The notes under the pieces: model-generated
What the model saw: only the letters and a program-made list of their open reading frames with translations
Databases searched by the model: none
Told to the model about the DNA's origin: nothing
Shown: positions 16,442 to 26,315 of the stretch, one piece after another
Layout of the letters: each line of letters opens with the position of its first letter
Position numbering within the stretch: the first letter of the stretch is position 1
Made by a program: the position numbers and the translations under genes
Source: an uncultured Lachnospiraceae bacterium
Lineage (GTDB): Bacteria; Bacillota; Clostridia; Lachnospirales; Lachnospiraceae
NCBI GenBank assembly: GCA_944384125.1
Contig: CALWSF010000006.1
Span: 21,961 to 85,960, forward strand
Direction of reading: 5' to 3'
Length of the DNA: 64,000 nt

Positions 16442-19141
16442 TTATACTGTGAACAGTTCTTCCAGCTCCCTGGACGCAACAATATCAATCCCTGTACGGC
16501 TGGTAGGCGATGTCACTACAAATGCACGCCCGCGTCCATTATTAACAATCTCCTCCTGCTCACTCTCATTGATAGCCCCCGCCTTCTCATAAAGACGGCA
16601 CAGATCATGCATATCATTAGGCGAAAGCGGGAAAATAAAGGAATACTGGCAGGCATTGATAATGGCAGTTGATTTTCTTGCCAGCTCTTCTGTTCCCACA
16701 AAATCGGCAATATTCTGTGTAATGATAATCTGCATACCGTTATATTTTCGAATTCGCTTTGCCAGCTGATACATAAAGTCAAGAGCAATCGGATACTTGC
16801 TGTCAATAAACACATGGGCCTCATCTATAACCACAACGATCTTCCGGGAAGCCCCATAACGTATGTTATAATCTCTGTTTTTAATAATCTCATTGTCCAG
16901 CCATTTCAGAACCAGAAGCATCTGTGCGTTGGCAATCGTGCTGTTCTTGTTTGCCAGAAGGGACTGGAAATTAAATACGATAAAGTTTTCCATTGTGGAT
17001 ATGGACGCCGGTCCGTTCCACAGAATAGAGTTTCTCCCCCCTGTGGCAAACTTGGAAATGTAGTTCAGCAGAACGCGGAGATTATTTTTGCTGTAATCGC
17101 CGCTGGCTTTCTGAAAGTCGCTGAGAATCTGTTCATACAGGTCATCAAAAATCGGATAATCCTCCGGCGAAAGCCGGCTTAAATCCGTATCCGCGTCGAT
17201 TCCCCTGGCCTCATACATACGCATCGTAATATTATTAAGGTACTCCAGCGCGTCAGACTGAATTCCCGGCAGAATCTGACGGTAAAATTCCTCAAGAAAC
17301 TGCAGATGCGTCGCAAAGCTGGTATTGATTGCCTCCTCCTCCGACTCTTCCTCATCAGATAAGGAGGTTATAATATGAAACGGATTCAGCCGCCCCTGTG
17401 TCGCACTCCCCACATCTATAATCTTTCCGTTCAGATTCCGGGCCAGCCCATAATACTCATTTTCAGGATCCAGAATAAAAATCTTACTGTCGTCTGCCGC
17501 CAGATTTGCCAGCAGTGTCTTAGTGGCATAAGACTTTCCGCTTCCCGATTTTCCGATAATAACCATGTTGCTGTTTACTCTCTCTCTGTCTCTGACAAAG
17601 AAATCCACAAACACCGGTTTATCTCCGTTCCTGCCTATACAGAACCCGTTGGGATCGCACAAACTCTTATTTACAAAAGGAAAAGCAGCAGCCACAGAGC
17701 TGGAATGTATTCCCCGGCTCGTTCGCATAAATGCATCATACCCCGAAATAGCAGATGAAGCATAGACTTCAAACTGCTGCATAAAATTATCCGTGCATTT
17801 AAATCCCTGCTCCGAAAGCGTTCTCTTCAGTTTCTTTTTCATTCCGGTCATCCCGGAAGCTGCCCTGCGCTTCTTCTTTTCATCAGCGTGTCGGAGCATC
17901 TCCTCCGAAAGCTCATAGTCATATCCGGTAATATAAATATTCACATCAAGAAGCGTTTCAACTTCGCTCTGCAGCAGAGCCAGAACCTCCGCCAGTGTAT
18001 CAACATGAGTCTGAAGCTCCATGAGACGGCTGGTCTTTCCTGTGGAATTGGCCTGTTCCCTCAGTTCATCAATAGCACGGTCGATCTGGCGAATCCCTTT
18101 ATAGCGATCAACCATGCGCATTTTCATGACAACCTTCGTCCCCGGCAGGTTAAAAAGCCCGTTTCCCCATGCATTTCCCACTACAGTGGGATAATCCATA
18201 ATACGGAAATTATGTGTGATCAGATTATCATATCTGACAGTCCTCCCGCTCAGACGAATTTCATCCGGAAGAATCCAGTCCATATAGTTTTCTCTGGATA
18301 CACTGTTTATCTCCCTCTCATCAAAATCCATAGTGTAATTGTACTTCAGAAATACCGCCAGTTCCTTCTCCGACAGGATATGGCACTCCATTTCCCCGGA
18401 ACGCATTGTATCAATCATATTGCGCGCCTGGTTCATAAGCATGTCGCGATCATCACTGAAAAACACCATATAATAACAGGGAACATACACCTTGTTCTGC
18501 TCGTTGATGACATGGATCTGCTCCATGCGCTCATAAACAATCTCCACACGCGATGTCAGCTCATCCTCATTGAGAAGCCCGTTAATATAGGCCTCCTTCA
18601 GCTCCTGGATTTTCTTTTCTTCTGTCAGCAGATATCTGTCATACAAAACGGGCCGCTCCAGTTTTACAAGAGCCGCAGATTCCGAACCGGAAATAGTTCT
18701 GAGAACAGAGCCAAACATCTGATCAATCATCTGATTCTGCCGCTGCAGTGTATAGAATCGAAATTCCACATCCGGGATTTCCACAGCAATTCCCCAGTAC
18801 CTTCCTCCATACTCAATGAAATTTCCGTCAATTCCTGTAAACGGCGTAATGTCCGACAAAGGAGGAATTTTTTTCTCAGGCTCTTTGCGAAACACTTTGT
18901 GACGGGCTGCATATTTCAGGAACCCGTATACCATCATGTAAGTTTTTTCTCCATCTACCGGAACCACCAGAACAGCCGTCAGAACCGCCATAATCAGGCT
19001 TAGTCCGTAGCGAAAGGGGAGATTGGAAAAAAGTACAGAAACCACAATCATAATTCCCACAAGGCCCACCGCCACATCCGGTATCTCTACGCCCTTGAAA
19101 AACTCCATTACGACTTTTGTTTTTTTCGGTATTATTCTCAT
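16442..19141 (-). CDS. virB4: VirB3-VirB4 fusion ATPase of a type IV secretion-like system
   Basis: An 899-residue protein. Residues 15-60 hold two membrane helices (VAVGLVGIMIVVSVLF and LSLIMAVLTAVLVVP) resembling VirB3/PrgI, fused to a VirB4 ATPase. The Walker A motif is IIGKSGSGKSYATK with Lys536. Walker B is VVVIDEAHVFID, and IIITQNIADF and a late SPNDMHDLCRLYEKAG segment are also typical. VirB4 powers assembly and substrate transfer at the inner face of the membrane. The start overlaps the stop of the VirB6-like gene by 4 bases. Confidence 0.88.
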   Translation of the reverse strand: MRIIPKKTKVVMEFFKGVEIPDVAVGLVGIMIVVSVLFSNLPFRYGLSLIMAVLTAVLVVPVDGEKTYMMVYGFLKYAARHKVFRKEPEKKIPPLSDITPFTGIDGNFIEYGGRYWGIAVEIPDVEFRFYTLQRQNQMIDQMFGSVLRTISGSESAALVKLERPVLYDRYLLTEEKKIQELKEAYINGLLNEDELTSRVEIVYERMEQIHVINEQNKVYVPCYYMVFFSDDRDMLMNQARNMIDTMRSGEMECHILSEKELAVFLKYNYTMDFDEREINSVSRENYMDWILPDEIRLSGRTVRYDNLITHNFRIMDYPTVVGNAWGNGLFNLPGTKVVMKMRMVDRYKGIRQIDRAIDELREQANSTGKTSRLMELQTHVDTLAEVLALLQSEVETLLDVNIYITGYDYELSEEMLRHADEKKKRRAASGMTGMKKKLKRTLSEQGFKCTDNFMQQFEVYASSAISGYDAFMRTSRGIHSSSVAAAFPFVNKSLCDPNGFCIGRNGDKPVFVDFFVRDRERVNSNMVIIGKSGSGKSYATKTLLANLAADDSKIFILDPENEYYGLARNLNGKIIDVGSATQGRLNPFHIITSLSDEEESEEEAINTSFATHLQFLEEFYRQILPGIQSDALEYLNNITMRMYEARGIDADTDLSRLSPEDYPIFDDLYEQILSDFQKASGDYSKNNLRVLLNYISKFATGGRNSILWNGPASISTMENFIVFNFQSLLANKNSTIANAQMLLVLKWLDNEIIKNRDYNIRYGASRKIVVVIDEAHVFIDSKYPIALDFMYQLAKRIRKYNGMQIIITQNIADFVGTEELARKSTAIINACQYSFIFPLSPNDMHDLCRLYEKAGAINESEQEEIVNNGRGRAFVVTSPTSRTGIDIVASRELEELFTV

Positions 19142-21333
19142 GATTTATCTTTCCCTCCGCCTTTTCCTGAAGTTCTGCGGTATCCGGGATCTGTTCCGCC
19201 CTCACGCATGTCTGACTTTTCTATCGGCTTTTTATAATCCGCCCATCCGGACTTGTAGCTCTTAAATCCCACATAATTGTACGACTTTCCTCCCGCCTCG
19301 TCTTTCCAGGAATAAGATTTCCCTCCTGATGTCCCATAAGACGCGAATCTTGTGAAATCACTCTCTGAGGCATAGCTTCCGGACAAAGATGAGCCCGCTG
19401 TTTTTATTCTTCCGCTCTCCGGCTCCGCCCCGGTTCTGTCTACACGAAGTGCACCGGGAATGCTGATGCCCGAAAAACGCACTCTTTCATCCTTCCCGGA
19501 AAAATCCTTTTCTTCCATCCCCGGAATCAGAGTTTTTCGCACATGCCAGCTTCCGTCTTCCATTCTGTTTGCCGGCATAAAAGATGATCCGCCTCTTCCT
19601 CCGCCATCATACTGTTTTTGTATAAAACTGCCGATGAACTTTCTGTCTATCCCCTGCGCTCCGCCGATGCCAAGAGAACTGCGGCCGTATCCAAACTTTC
19701 CTTCCATATTGCTGCGCCGTCTGAAGTCTGCAGAAACCAGACCTTTGGGAACAGCATTCCTGTCTCCCTTTTTCTGCCCTATATCAATCGTCTTATACAG
19801 TCCGCTTACCGGCTTACCGGAAATATTGCCTGCCGCATTCTTTTCATTTCTGATATTAAGAGAGCGCGAAGACCTGCTGCCTGACACCGAACCACCAGTT
19901 CTCCCACCACCAGGTCTTCCTCCGCCCCGAAACGCCATGGCTTTTTCCCGCTCCGCTGCTGTCTGCAGCATTTTACCCTCTGTTCCGGGAGTCTGACCGA
20001 TTTTACCTTTCAGACTGCTTCCCATCTGCGACGCACGTCTGGATACAGCCATTTTTCCATGTCTGATAGCAGCTCCCGCTGTGGCTCCAAACAGCGCACC
20101 GCCCACTATATTGCCCGTCATAGCCTCCGACTGTCCCGCCTGATAGCTTAAAAGCGAAGTTATCATGGGGCCCATCTTATACACTGCCCATGCGCCTCCG
20201 GCCATGAAAAACAACTTGAGGAAATACGCAGCCTCCTGACTGCTCCCTAATTCAAACTGAATGGTATTGCCCATGACAATTGGCAGCAGCATAATATACA
20301 GCCGCATACCAATTACCGAACCAAATCCGCTGAAACATTTGGCAATAAAAATTTCACGCCATCGCGAAAATTTCTCTCCGTCATCCAGGGGCATCATTGC
20401 CACAAAATAAGGAGAAACCACATACAGAAGCAGTACTTCAAAAACACGCTGAATAAAAATAATAAGACAGACTGCCAGCGTAAATACCAGAAAAAAACAG
20501 ATCATAAATCCTATCAGGTAATCAAAATCGGCAAGGTTAAATACCTCTGTTACCTCGCTAATCTTCCAGTACTGCTTCTGTCCCGTGTAAAACGGATAAC
20601 GGACCGTATCCGTACTTGTTCCCAACGCGCCCCCCAGAATGCTGTTTTCCGATGAAAGATTGAATTTATCATTTTTAGCCGCATTCATCGATACAATAAC
20701 AAAAATCATTCTGGACAGACTGTCCCCACCGCTGCTCCCCATGGCCGCCGCAATACCTTTAAGAATAACCATAGAAAGCTTTAAAATGAAATATGCAAAA
20801 AACGGAATGGAAAACAGAGATATAAACGTTTTAAAAAAAGCTGACAATACTCTTGATACCGGCCTTTTATTCTCAAAATCCAGATCAAATGCAGACCTGG
20901 CAGTCGCGATAATTGTCAGTATCAGTGCAATAGCCAGGCCTCCCAGAGTCAGAGCCCAGAACAGTGTGCTTATTGTCTTCTGCTGAAAAAGTACTTCCAG
21001 CAGAGGCCCCGTAATCTTTTCATTTCCATTGATATAAGTGACATCTCTCAGGCCTATAAATGTATCAAATGCTGTCTGAAGATAATCTATCAGTTTAAGC
21101 AGTCCCGAGAGAAGCATGTAATACCATGTCGATGCAACGGTCATCCACAGATCCAGGAAAAATCCCACTGCATCCTCCAGAACCGGTATCAGAACGGGCG
21201 CAAGCACATTTTCAAACAGCCATCCAAGCACAGTTGTCAGTAAATCTGAAACAAAATTAAATACAGGACCAAGCAGATTGCTGAATACCCAGTCGGCTAT
21301 TTTTTCAAAAAGTCCCAGATATGCTATTTCCAA
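19138..21333 (-). CDS. VirB6-like polytopic membrane protein with long Gly/Ser-rich tail
   Basis: A 731-residue protein. The first 440 residues hold about seven membrane helices and the motif RVFEVLLLYVVSPYF-MMPLDDGEKFSRWRE, shared with the next gene upstream. It resembles the Mbov_0396/TrbL-type proteins of Gram-positive mobile elements, which are VirB6 counterparts. The last 290 residues are low complexity, rich in Gly, Ser, Arg and Tyr, and probably disordered. The frame appears to start at a TTG after GGGGGTGAG. It is translationally coupled to virB4 by a 4-base overlap. The tail is far longer than in the paralogue. Confidence 0.75.
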   Translation of the reverse strand: MEIAYLGLFEKIADWVFSNLLGPVFNFVSDLLTTVLGWLFENVLAPVLIPVLEDAVGFFLDLWMTVASTWYYMLLSGLLKLIDYLQTAFDTFIGLRDVTYINGNEKITGPLLEVLFQQKTISTLFWALTLGGLAIALILTIIATARSAFDLDFENKRPVSRVLSAFFKTFISLFSIPFFAYFILKLSMVILKGIAAAMGSSGGDSLSRMIFVIVSMNAAKNDKFNLSSENSILGGALGTSTDTVRYPFYTGQKQYWKISEVTEVFNLADFDYLIGFMICFFLVFTLAVCLIIFIQRVFEVLLLYVVSPYFVAMMPLDDGEKFSRWREIFIAKCFSGFGSVIGMRLYIMLLPIVMGNTIQFELGSSQEAAYFLKLFFMAGGAWAVYKMGPMITSLLSYQAGQSEAMTGNIVGGALFGATAGAAIRHGKMAVSRRASQMGSSLKGKIGQTPGTEGKMLQTAAEREKAMAFRGGGRPGGGRTGGSVSGSRSSRSLNIRNEKNAAGNISGKPVSGLYKTIDIGQKKGDRNAVPKGLVSADFRRRSNMEGKFGYGRSSLGIGGAQGIDRKFIGSFIQKQYDGGGRGGSSFMPANRMEDGSWHVRKTLIPGMEEKDFSGKDERVRFSGISIPGALRVDRTGAEPESGRIKTAGSSLSGSYASESDFTRFASYGTSGGKSYSWKDEAGGKSYNYVGFKSYKSGWADYKKPIEKSDMREGGTDPGYRRTSGKGGGKDKS

Positions 21334-21344
21334 ACGCTCACCCC

Positions 21345-22676
21345 CTATTTTCCGGTATATTTCTGACTCTCCGCATTCTGCTTTTGCTCCTGTCCGCTCC
21401 CCATTGCCTTTCCGGCCATCTGACCCGCACTGAGAATGGCACTGGTTCCTCCCGTCGCCGCCGCCATACCAGTCGAAGCCACTCCGGTAAGTACACCCGT
21501 CAGAAACGCTGCTGACTGCTGTGCTGCCTGTGCCGCTTCCGGATTCAGGATCTGAAGAATCAGGTGCTGGCTCTTATATACCGCCCATGCACCTCCAATG
21601 ATAATAATCATCTTTAAAACTATGTTAATGGTGTCCCCGCCCGGAAGGGCCGGATCATAAAGCACCAGATTGTTTCCCCCGACAACCGGAACCAGCATCA
21701 GATAGTACTTCATGGCAAACACAACCCCAAAACCGGAAAAAAACTTCGCTACGAAAAGCTCCCGCCATTTCCGGAAGATCATCCCGTCGTCCAGAGGGAT
21801 GGTGGATACAAACAGCGGCGCTACCAGATAAAGAAGCAGGATCTCAAACAGCCGCCGGATAAACAGCATCACAGCTCCTGCCATTACAAAAAGCATGGTA
21901 ACCGCACACGCATAACCCAAAACAAAATTTATATTTCCCGTATGGAAATCTGCTTTTACCTGTTCAAAATCCCCGTAATCTTTATCCCCTCTCAGATACG
22001 GGCCTCGCGCTTCGTCTGACAGAGTGGGATTTCTGCCATCGTCAATATCAGAATATATGTCATCAACCGGATCCCTCTCTGATGTGGTCATCTTATCAGC
22101 ATCCAGCACAGACATAAGGAATATCAGCGTCCCGGGAGTTGTATCCTCCGTGCCCATAGCCACATTAAACGCTGCATTTGCCTGACGGGTAATTGCCGTA
22201 GAAGCCTGAAGAAGCGCCACACAAAGAAAGGGAATCAGCATAAAATTTACTGCGGCACGCATTCCCGCCGCCAGAACCTTGCTGATAGGATTTTTGTCCT
22301 CCAGTGCCATGTCAGACATGGATTTTACAGTGCGGTAAATAGTAAATATAAAGCAGATTGCCACAGCCATTACCGTAACATACAGAAACCCCCTGCTTAC
22401 CGCACTCAGCTCAAAAAACGCGTCCAGAAGATAGGTGCTGTGATTATCCACCTTTACTGAGGATACCCCCGCAAAAATATTAAATATGGCACAGATAAAA
22501 TCCACTGCTTTGCACAGGAAAATCAATCCGAGAGCAACCCAGTCAGCAAACATAAACCAGACTACCCTCAGAAAATACTTGCTTATTATCTCCAGGATTC
22601 CCTGCATTACAGGTGCAAACACCTTATCAAATACTTCTGCCAGAACAGACTGAAGCGCACTGATAAATGAATCCAT
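21345..22676 (-). CDS. VirB6-like polytopic membrane protein (short paralogue)
   Basis: A 443-residue protein with about seven membrane segments and the segment RRLFEILLLYLVAPLF-TIPLDDGMIFRKWRE, clearly related to the neighbouring 731-residue protein. It fits the Mbov_0396-like ICE transmembrane family, a VirB6 equivalent that forms part of the membrane channel. Between helices is an acidic insert (residues 200-245). The C-terminus is rich in Ala, Gly and Gln. It starts 34 bases after the Ig-like anchored protein gene. Two adjacent VirB6 paralogues suggest a hetero-oligomeric channel. Confidence 0.75.
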   Translation of the reverse strand: MDSFISALQSVLAEVFDKVFAPVMQGILEIISKYFLRVVWFMFADWVALGLIFLCKAVDFICAIFNIFAGVSSVKVDNHSTYLLDAFFELSAVSRGFLYVTVMAVAICFIFTIYRTVKSMSDMALEDKNPISKVLAAGMRAAVNFMLIPFLCVALLQASTAITRQANAAFNVAMGTEDTTPGTLIFLMSVLDADKMTTSERDPVDDIYSDIDDGRNPTLSDEARGPYLRGDKDYGDFEQVKADFHTGNINFVLGYACAVTMLFVMAGAVMLFIRRLFEILLLYLVAPLFVSTIPLDDGMIFRKWRELFVAKFFSGFGVVFAMKYYLMLVPVVGGNNLVLYDPALPGGDTINIVLKMIIIIGGAWAVYKSQHLILQILNPEAAQAAQQSAAFLTGVLTGVASTGMAAATGGTSAILSAGQMAGKAMGSGQEQKQNAESQKYTGK

Positions 22677-22710
22677 CCCTCACTCTCCCGTATTCAAATC
22701 CTGTCCCGTG

Positions 22711-24297
22711 TCAGCGTACTTTCATGTTCCGTTTCGTATATCTCACAAAAACAATTCCGCCCACTATGAGCAGGACAACAAGGGCTACCGCAAATATAGC
22801 ATACAGATTCAGGCTGAAACTCAGTGAAAAATCATATGAACTTTCATTGCCCGCCTGATCCGTCAGAATCAGCTGATAATTTCCGGGGCTGTTTATTTCT
22901 GTCCCGTGAAATTCCTGAGGCTCCTCTCCGTCTTTTATCAGAACAACGTCCGCTATATCCTCAGATAAGTATGTAATGGAAGCCGTGCCTTTCGTTAATT
23001 TGAGCTCCGCCTCCGGTGCAACGCTGTCTCTTACCAGAACTGCCTGTATGGTATCGTTACCCGCGCCGGAAAGCAGAATTTCATAAACTCCGTCCTCCTC
23101 CATCCGGACATATCTCTCATGCTCCGGTGTTATCTTTTCGCTGTCAAAAATAATCTCACTGATACGCATTCCCATAGGTGCCGTATACAGATTTGTCTCT
23201 CTCAGATACGTTCCCACCGTAAAATGGAACGTCGAACCTCCCATTTCCAGGCGGTAGGAGCCCCTGTCTTTCAAAGGCACAGCCGATGCGTATTCAATCA
23301 TGCTGCCATCCTTATAAAGCGCGTACTCTGTCTCAGCCCCCAGATAAAGAACAGCTTCCGCACAACCTGTCATTCCCTCGGGAACACTGGAAGAAAAGCT
23401 TCTTCCGTCAGCAGTTGTGATGTCATAGCGCCCTGAAACGGGATTGTAGGACTGCACAATGGCTCCCACTGCACTCATCTCTGTTTCACTGCCGGAATCT
23501 TCCGCCGTCCCGCTGCCCTCTTCATCTGTACCTTCGGGTATACTTTCCTGTGCACCGGCGGATTCTCCGGAAATACTTTCCTCCGACGCAGTCTCCGCTC
23601 TTTCTTCCGAGTCAGCGGAAGGCTCTGTCTCCTGTCCGATTTCTCCTGGTACTCCGCTTCCCGTCCCCTCATAGAAGTCCAGGATCTCCTGTGCTTTGGC
23701 AGCAGCCTCTTCCGCAGCTGAAGCAGAATTCCCTGCCGCCTCCGTTACCGGGACTTTATCCTGAATCCTGAAACGAAATACTGCTTTATACTCTGTCTGC
23801 TGGGAGAGGGGAAGCTCCGGATTTACAACCCCGGAAAGTCTCAGCACATATGTCCCCCTTTCTCCCACCATCTGTCCTGATGCATATTCCATCCTGACTC
23901 CGTCTTTTTCCATCGTCCAGGTAAGGTTGGCAGGAATATCCACATACACAGGCACATCACTGAATCCGCCGTTTCCCACATTGCTGTAAATAAAAAACTG
24001 CCCGGCCATAGACTCCTCATATGTCCCGTATTCCTCATGATACTGTTCTGACAGAGTCACTTCCTCTACGCCGGGAACAAGAGATGCCTCATCATCTTCC
24101 TCTGTTACCTGTGCTGCCGCCCCCGGCCCATAACCGGAATCCCCGTCTTCATTCCCGGAACGATATGTACTTTCCGAATCTCTCTCATCCCCGGTTCCGC
24201 CATAGTTATAATACGTTACCTGTGCTGCCGACCGAATCGGGGCTGCCAGCGCCAGCGCGGCAGCAAGAAGAAAAATCCCACTTCTGTGTTTTTTCAT
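22711..24297 (-). CDS. Membrane-anchored extracellular protein with Ig-like modules (long paralogue)
   Basis: A 528-residue protein with a signal peptide ending in PIRSAAQ, a Tyr/Gly-rich start, several beta modules, and a linker of Glu, Ser and Ala (residues 195-280, probably disordered). The C-terminal module ends LTDQAGNESSYDFSL. A membrane helix (LYAIFAVALVVLLIVGGIVF) and a short basic tail follow. Architecture and terminal signature match the 358-residue protein at 14310-15386. It lies between the coupling ATPase and the VirB6-like genes. It probably projects from the membrane into the wall. Confidence 0.68.
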   Translation of the reverse strand: MKKHRSGIFLLAAALALAAPIRSAAQVTYYNYGGTGDERDSESTYRSGNEDGDSGYGPGAAAQVTEEDDEASLVPGVEEVTLSEQYHEEYGTYEESMAGQFFIYSNVGNGGFSDVPVYVDIPANLTWTMEKDGVRMEYASGQMVGERGTYVLRLSGVVNPELPLSQQTEYKAVFRFRIQDKVPVTEAAGNSASAAEEAAAKAQEILDFYEGTGSGVPGEIGQETEPSADSEERAETASEESISGESAGAQESIPEGTDEEGSGTAEDSGSETEMSAVGAIVQSYNPVSGRYDITTADGRSFSSSVPEGMTGCAEAVLYLGAETEYALYKDGSMIEYASAVPLKDRGSYRLEMGGSTFHFTVGTYLRETNLYTAPMGMRISEIIFDSEKITPEHERYVRMEEDGVYEILLSGAGNDTIQAVLVRDSVAPEAELKLTKGTASITYLSEDIADVVLIKDGEEPQEFHGTEINSPGNYQLILTDQAGNESSYDFSLSFSLNLYAIFAVALVVLLIVGGIVFVRYTKRNMKVR

Positions 24298-24308
24298 ACT
24301 TTTCCTCC

Positions 24309-26315
24309 CTATTCAGCCATCTGCGCAGACTCTTCCGTCCCGGCAGATTCCAGAACAAGATAATTTCTATCCCCCAAATCGTAAAATACCTCATCTCCGA
24401 AAAAGGCGTTCATCCGCACCTCAGTCAGATCCATCGTTCCCATCTGATACAGAGGACATTTATAGCTTGGCGTAAATTTCGTCTTCAGCGGATAATTTCC
24501 GAAAGTTACAATAATGGCATTTCCCGTATCTGTCTTGTTATTTAATTTCTGAAGCTCGGAAGGATATATCAGCGGGCGGGTCTGCAGCTGACTGGAAACA
24601 TTGATATTTCCTGACTTATCGCCCATACTGCTGGAAATACTGGATGTGGATACCGTCATATTTCCGCAGAGCTTTGAGAACTCTTCGCATGTTTCAATAT
24701 CATTTGAGCCGATAAACATCTTCATACCGCAGTTACTCTTGACAATATTGGCTACCGTATCGCCATACACATTATTCAGCTGTGCATAGGACTGCACTAC
24801 CATGTTAAACCAGATCTTTCTGCTTCGTCCTACTGTAATCATCTTGTCGAATTTATCGATCTTCGGCATATTTCCAAACTCATCAAGAATAAAATACACG
24901 TTTCTCGGCAGGCTCAGATCCTCACGGAAAGAAGCCACTTTAATAAGTGCCTTATAAATGCATAAAATGAATACTGCCGCCAGAGCGTGTCTGGTATCCT
25001 TTTCATCCGGAATCTTAAGAAACAGCGCTGTAGGCGTGCTGGCGAACTGAGCCGGATCAATGTCTGTGTCAGAAGTCAGTGAACACAGCCCCTCATCATT
25101 AAACATGGACATCTTGTCAAATGCTATGGACATATAGCTGGCAAGTGTGCTGTCTGCGGCTGAAAGTACCTGCTTGGAAAGGCTTACCGCCTTGGAAAGT
25201 CTGGAACGTCCCTTGAAATAATTCCGCAGTTCCTCATAGTCATTCTCCGAATTTCCGATTGCTTTATTGATATTATAGAAGCAGAACTTCTCCCTCGTCA
25301 TCTCAAGTTCCGGCTTCTCGCTGTCCTCAAGCATGGCCAGACAAACGGCCATAATAATTGAGCGTGCCCCCTTCTCCCACACAGGGTCATCCTTGGACTC
25401 AATCGGGCAGAGCACGCTGATAAGGTCATTCAGATCTTCATACATCTCATCATAAATCTTCTGCTTGGCTATCTTGATTACCGTCAGAAGTTTTTTTCTG
25501 TGAGCGTATGCCTTCCCCTCATACTCATACCACTCATCCCCATATTCCTCACGGGGATCCGTGAGTTCCAGATCACTCTCATCCACTTCGTCTCTTCGTA
25601 TGTAGATTTCATTTCCTGTTTTAAGATACTCCTGATACCGATCGTAGATATCCCCCAGCGGATTCCATCTGAAGGAACTGTACGGGTCTCTCAAATCCAG
25701 TACCATGGTTTTATAACCGCGTTTTGCCAGAAGAGCACTGTGCAGCTGGAACAGTTCCCCTTTCGGATCCGTGCAGATCATGGAGGAGCCGGCCGACGAC
25801 TGAGCCAGAATCTGGATCATGGGATTGATAAAGGTCGTTGTCTTACCACTTCCCGTAGAACCGATAATGAGTCCATGCATAGGAGAAGCCAGATTCAGAT
25901 TCAGTTCCTTTTTTTTCCTGTCATACAGCGCATATACAGGCACTCCGTCTTTTTTTGAATCATTGAGCTTTGTAAACCGATACGGTGTAAAATTAAAGTC
26001 TCTCTCTTTATCCGTCATAAATCTGGAGTTTTCCAGATTGCTCTCAAAACCCTCAGCCTTCCCTTTCATAAGTTTCCTGGAACGTCTTGCAGTAGGTCTT
26101 GAAAAAAGCATTACACAGAGCACTATCAAAACAAGGAGACATACTCCCAGAAGATACACTTCCGGCCGAAGCAGCACCGACGGAGAAAACAGCCCGGTAT
26201 AATTGCCGGTTCCCAGCGCCACAGGCAGCTGATACAGCAAAACCCCTGCCAGATATCCCAGTATCAGAATTCCTACCAGAACCGACAGGGCAATCAGTAT
26301 AATCTTCTTAATCAT
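24309..26315 (-). CDS. virD4: VirD4/TraG-type coupling ATPase
   Basis: A 668-residue protein. Two N-terminal membrane helices (residues 3-25 and 50-70) precede a P-loop domain. Walker A is IIGSTGSGKTTTFINP with Lys158. Walker B is YFILDEFGNMPKIDKF. The segments TDPKGELF and LDLRDPYSSFRWNPLGDI are standard in the TraG family. These ATPases recruit substrates, DNA-protein or protein, to the channel. AAGGAGG precedes the ATG at 26315, which overlaps the CPBP gene stop by 4 bases. No relaxase gene accompanies it here. Confidence 0.9.
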   Translation of the reverse strand: MIKKIILIALSVLVGILILGYLAGVLLYQLPVALGTGNYTGLFSPSVLLRPEVYLLGVCLLVLIVLCVMLFSRPTARRSRKLMKGKAEGFESNLENSRFMTDKERDFNFTPYRFTKLNDSKKDGVPVYALYDRKKKELNLNLASPMHGLIIGSTGSGKTTTFINPMIQILAQSSAGSSMICTDPKGELFQLHSALLAKRGYKTMVLDLRDPYSSFRWNPLGDIYDRYQEYLKTGNEIYIRRDEVDESDLELTDPREEYGDEWYEYEGKAYAHRKKLLTVIKIAKQKIYDEMYEDLNDLISVLCPIESKDDPVWEKGARSIIMAVCLAMLEDSEKPELEMTREKFCFYNINKAIGNSENDYEELRNYFKGRSRLSKAVSLSKQVLSAADSTLASYMSIAFDKMSMFNDEGLCSLTSDTDIDPAQFASTPTALFLKIPDEKDTRHALAAVFILCIYKALIKVASFREDLSLPRNVYFILDEFGNMPKIDKFDKMITVGRSRKIWFNMVVQSYAQLNNVYGDTVANIVKSNCGMKMFIGSNDIETCEEFSKLCGNMTVSTSSISSSMGDKSGNINVSSQLQTRPLIYPSELQKLNNKTDTGNAIIVTFGNYPLKTKFTPSYKCPLYQMGTMDLTEVRMNAFFGDEVFYDLGDRNYLVLESAGTEESAQMAE

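Noticed and set aside
17888-19003. A 371-codon open frame on the plus strand.
   Set aside because: It lies wholly opposite virB4, whose motifs are unmistakable; the plus-strand product is Ile/His/Asn-rich with no family signature.
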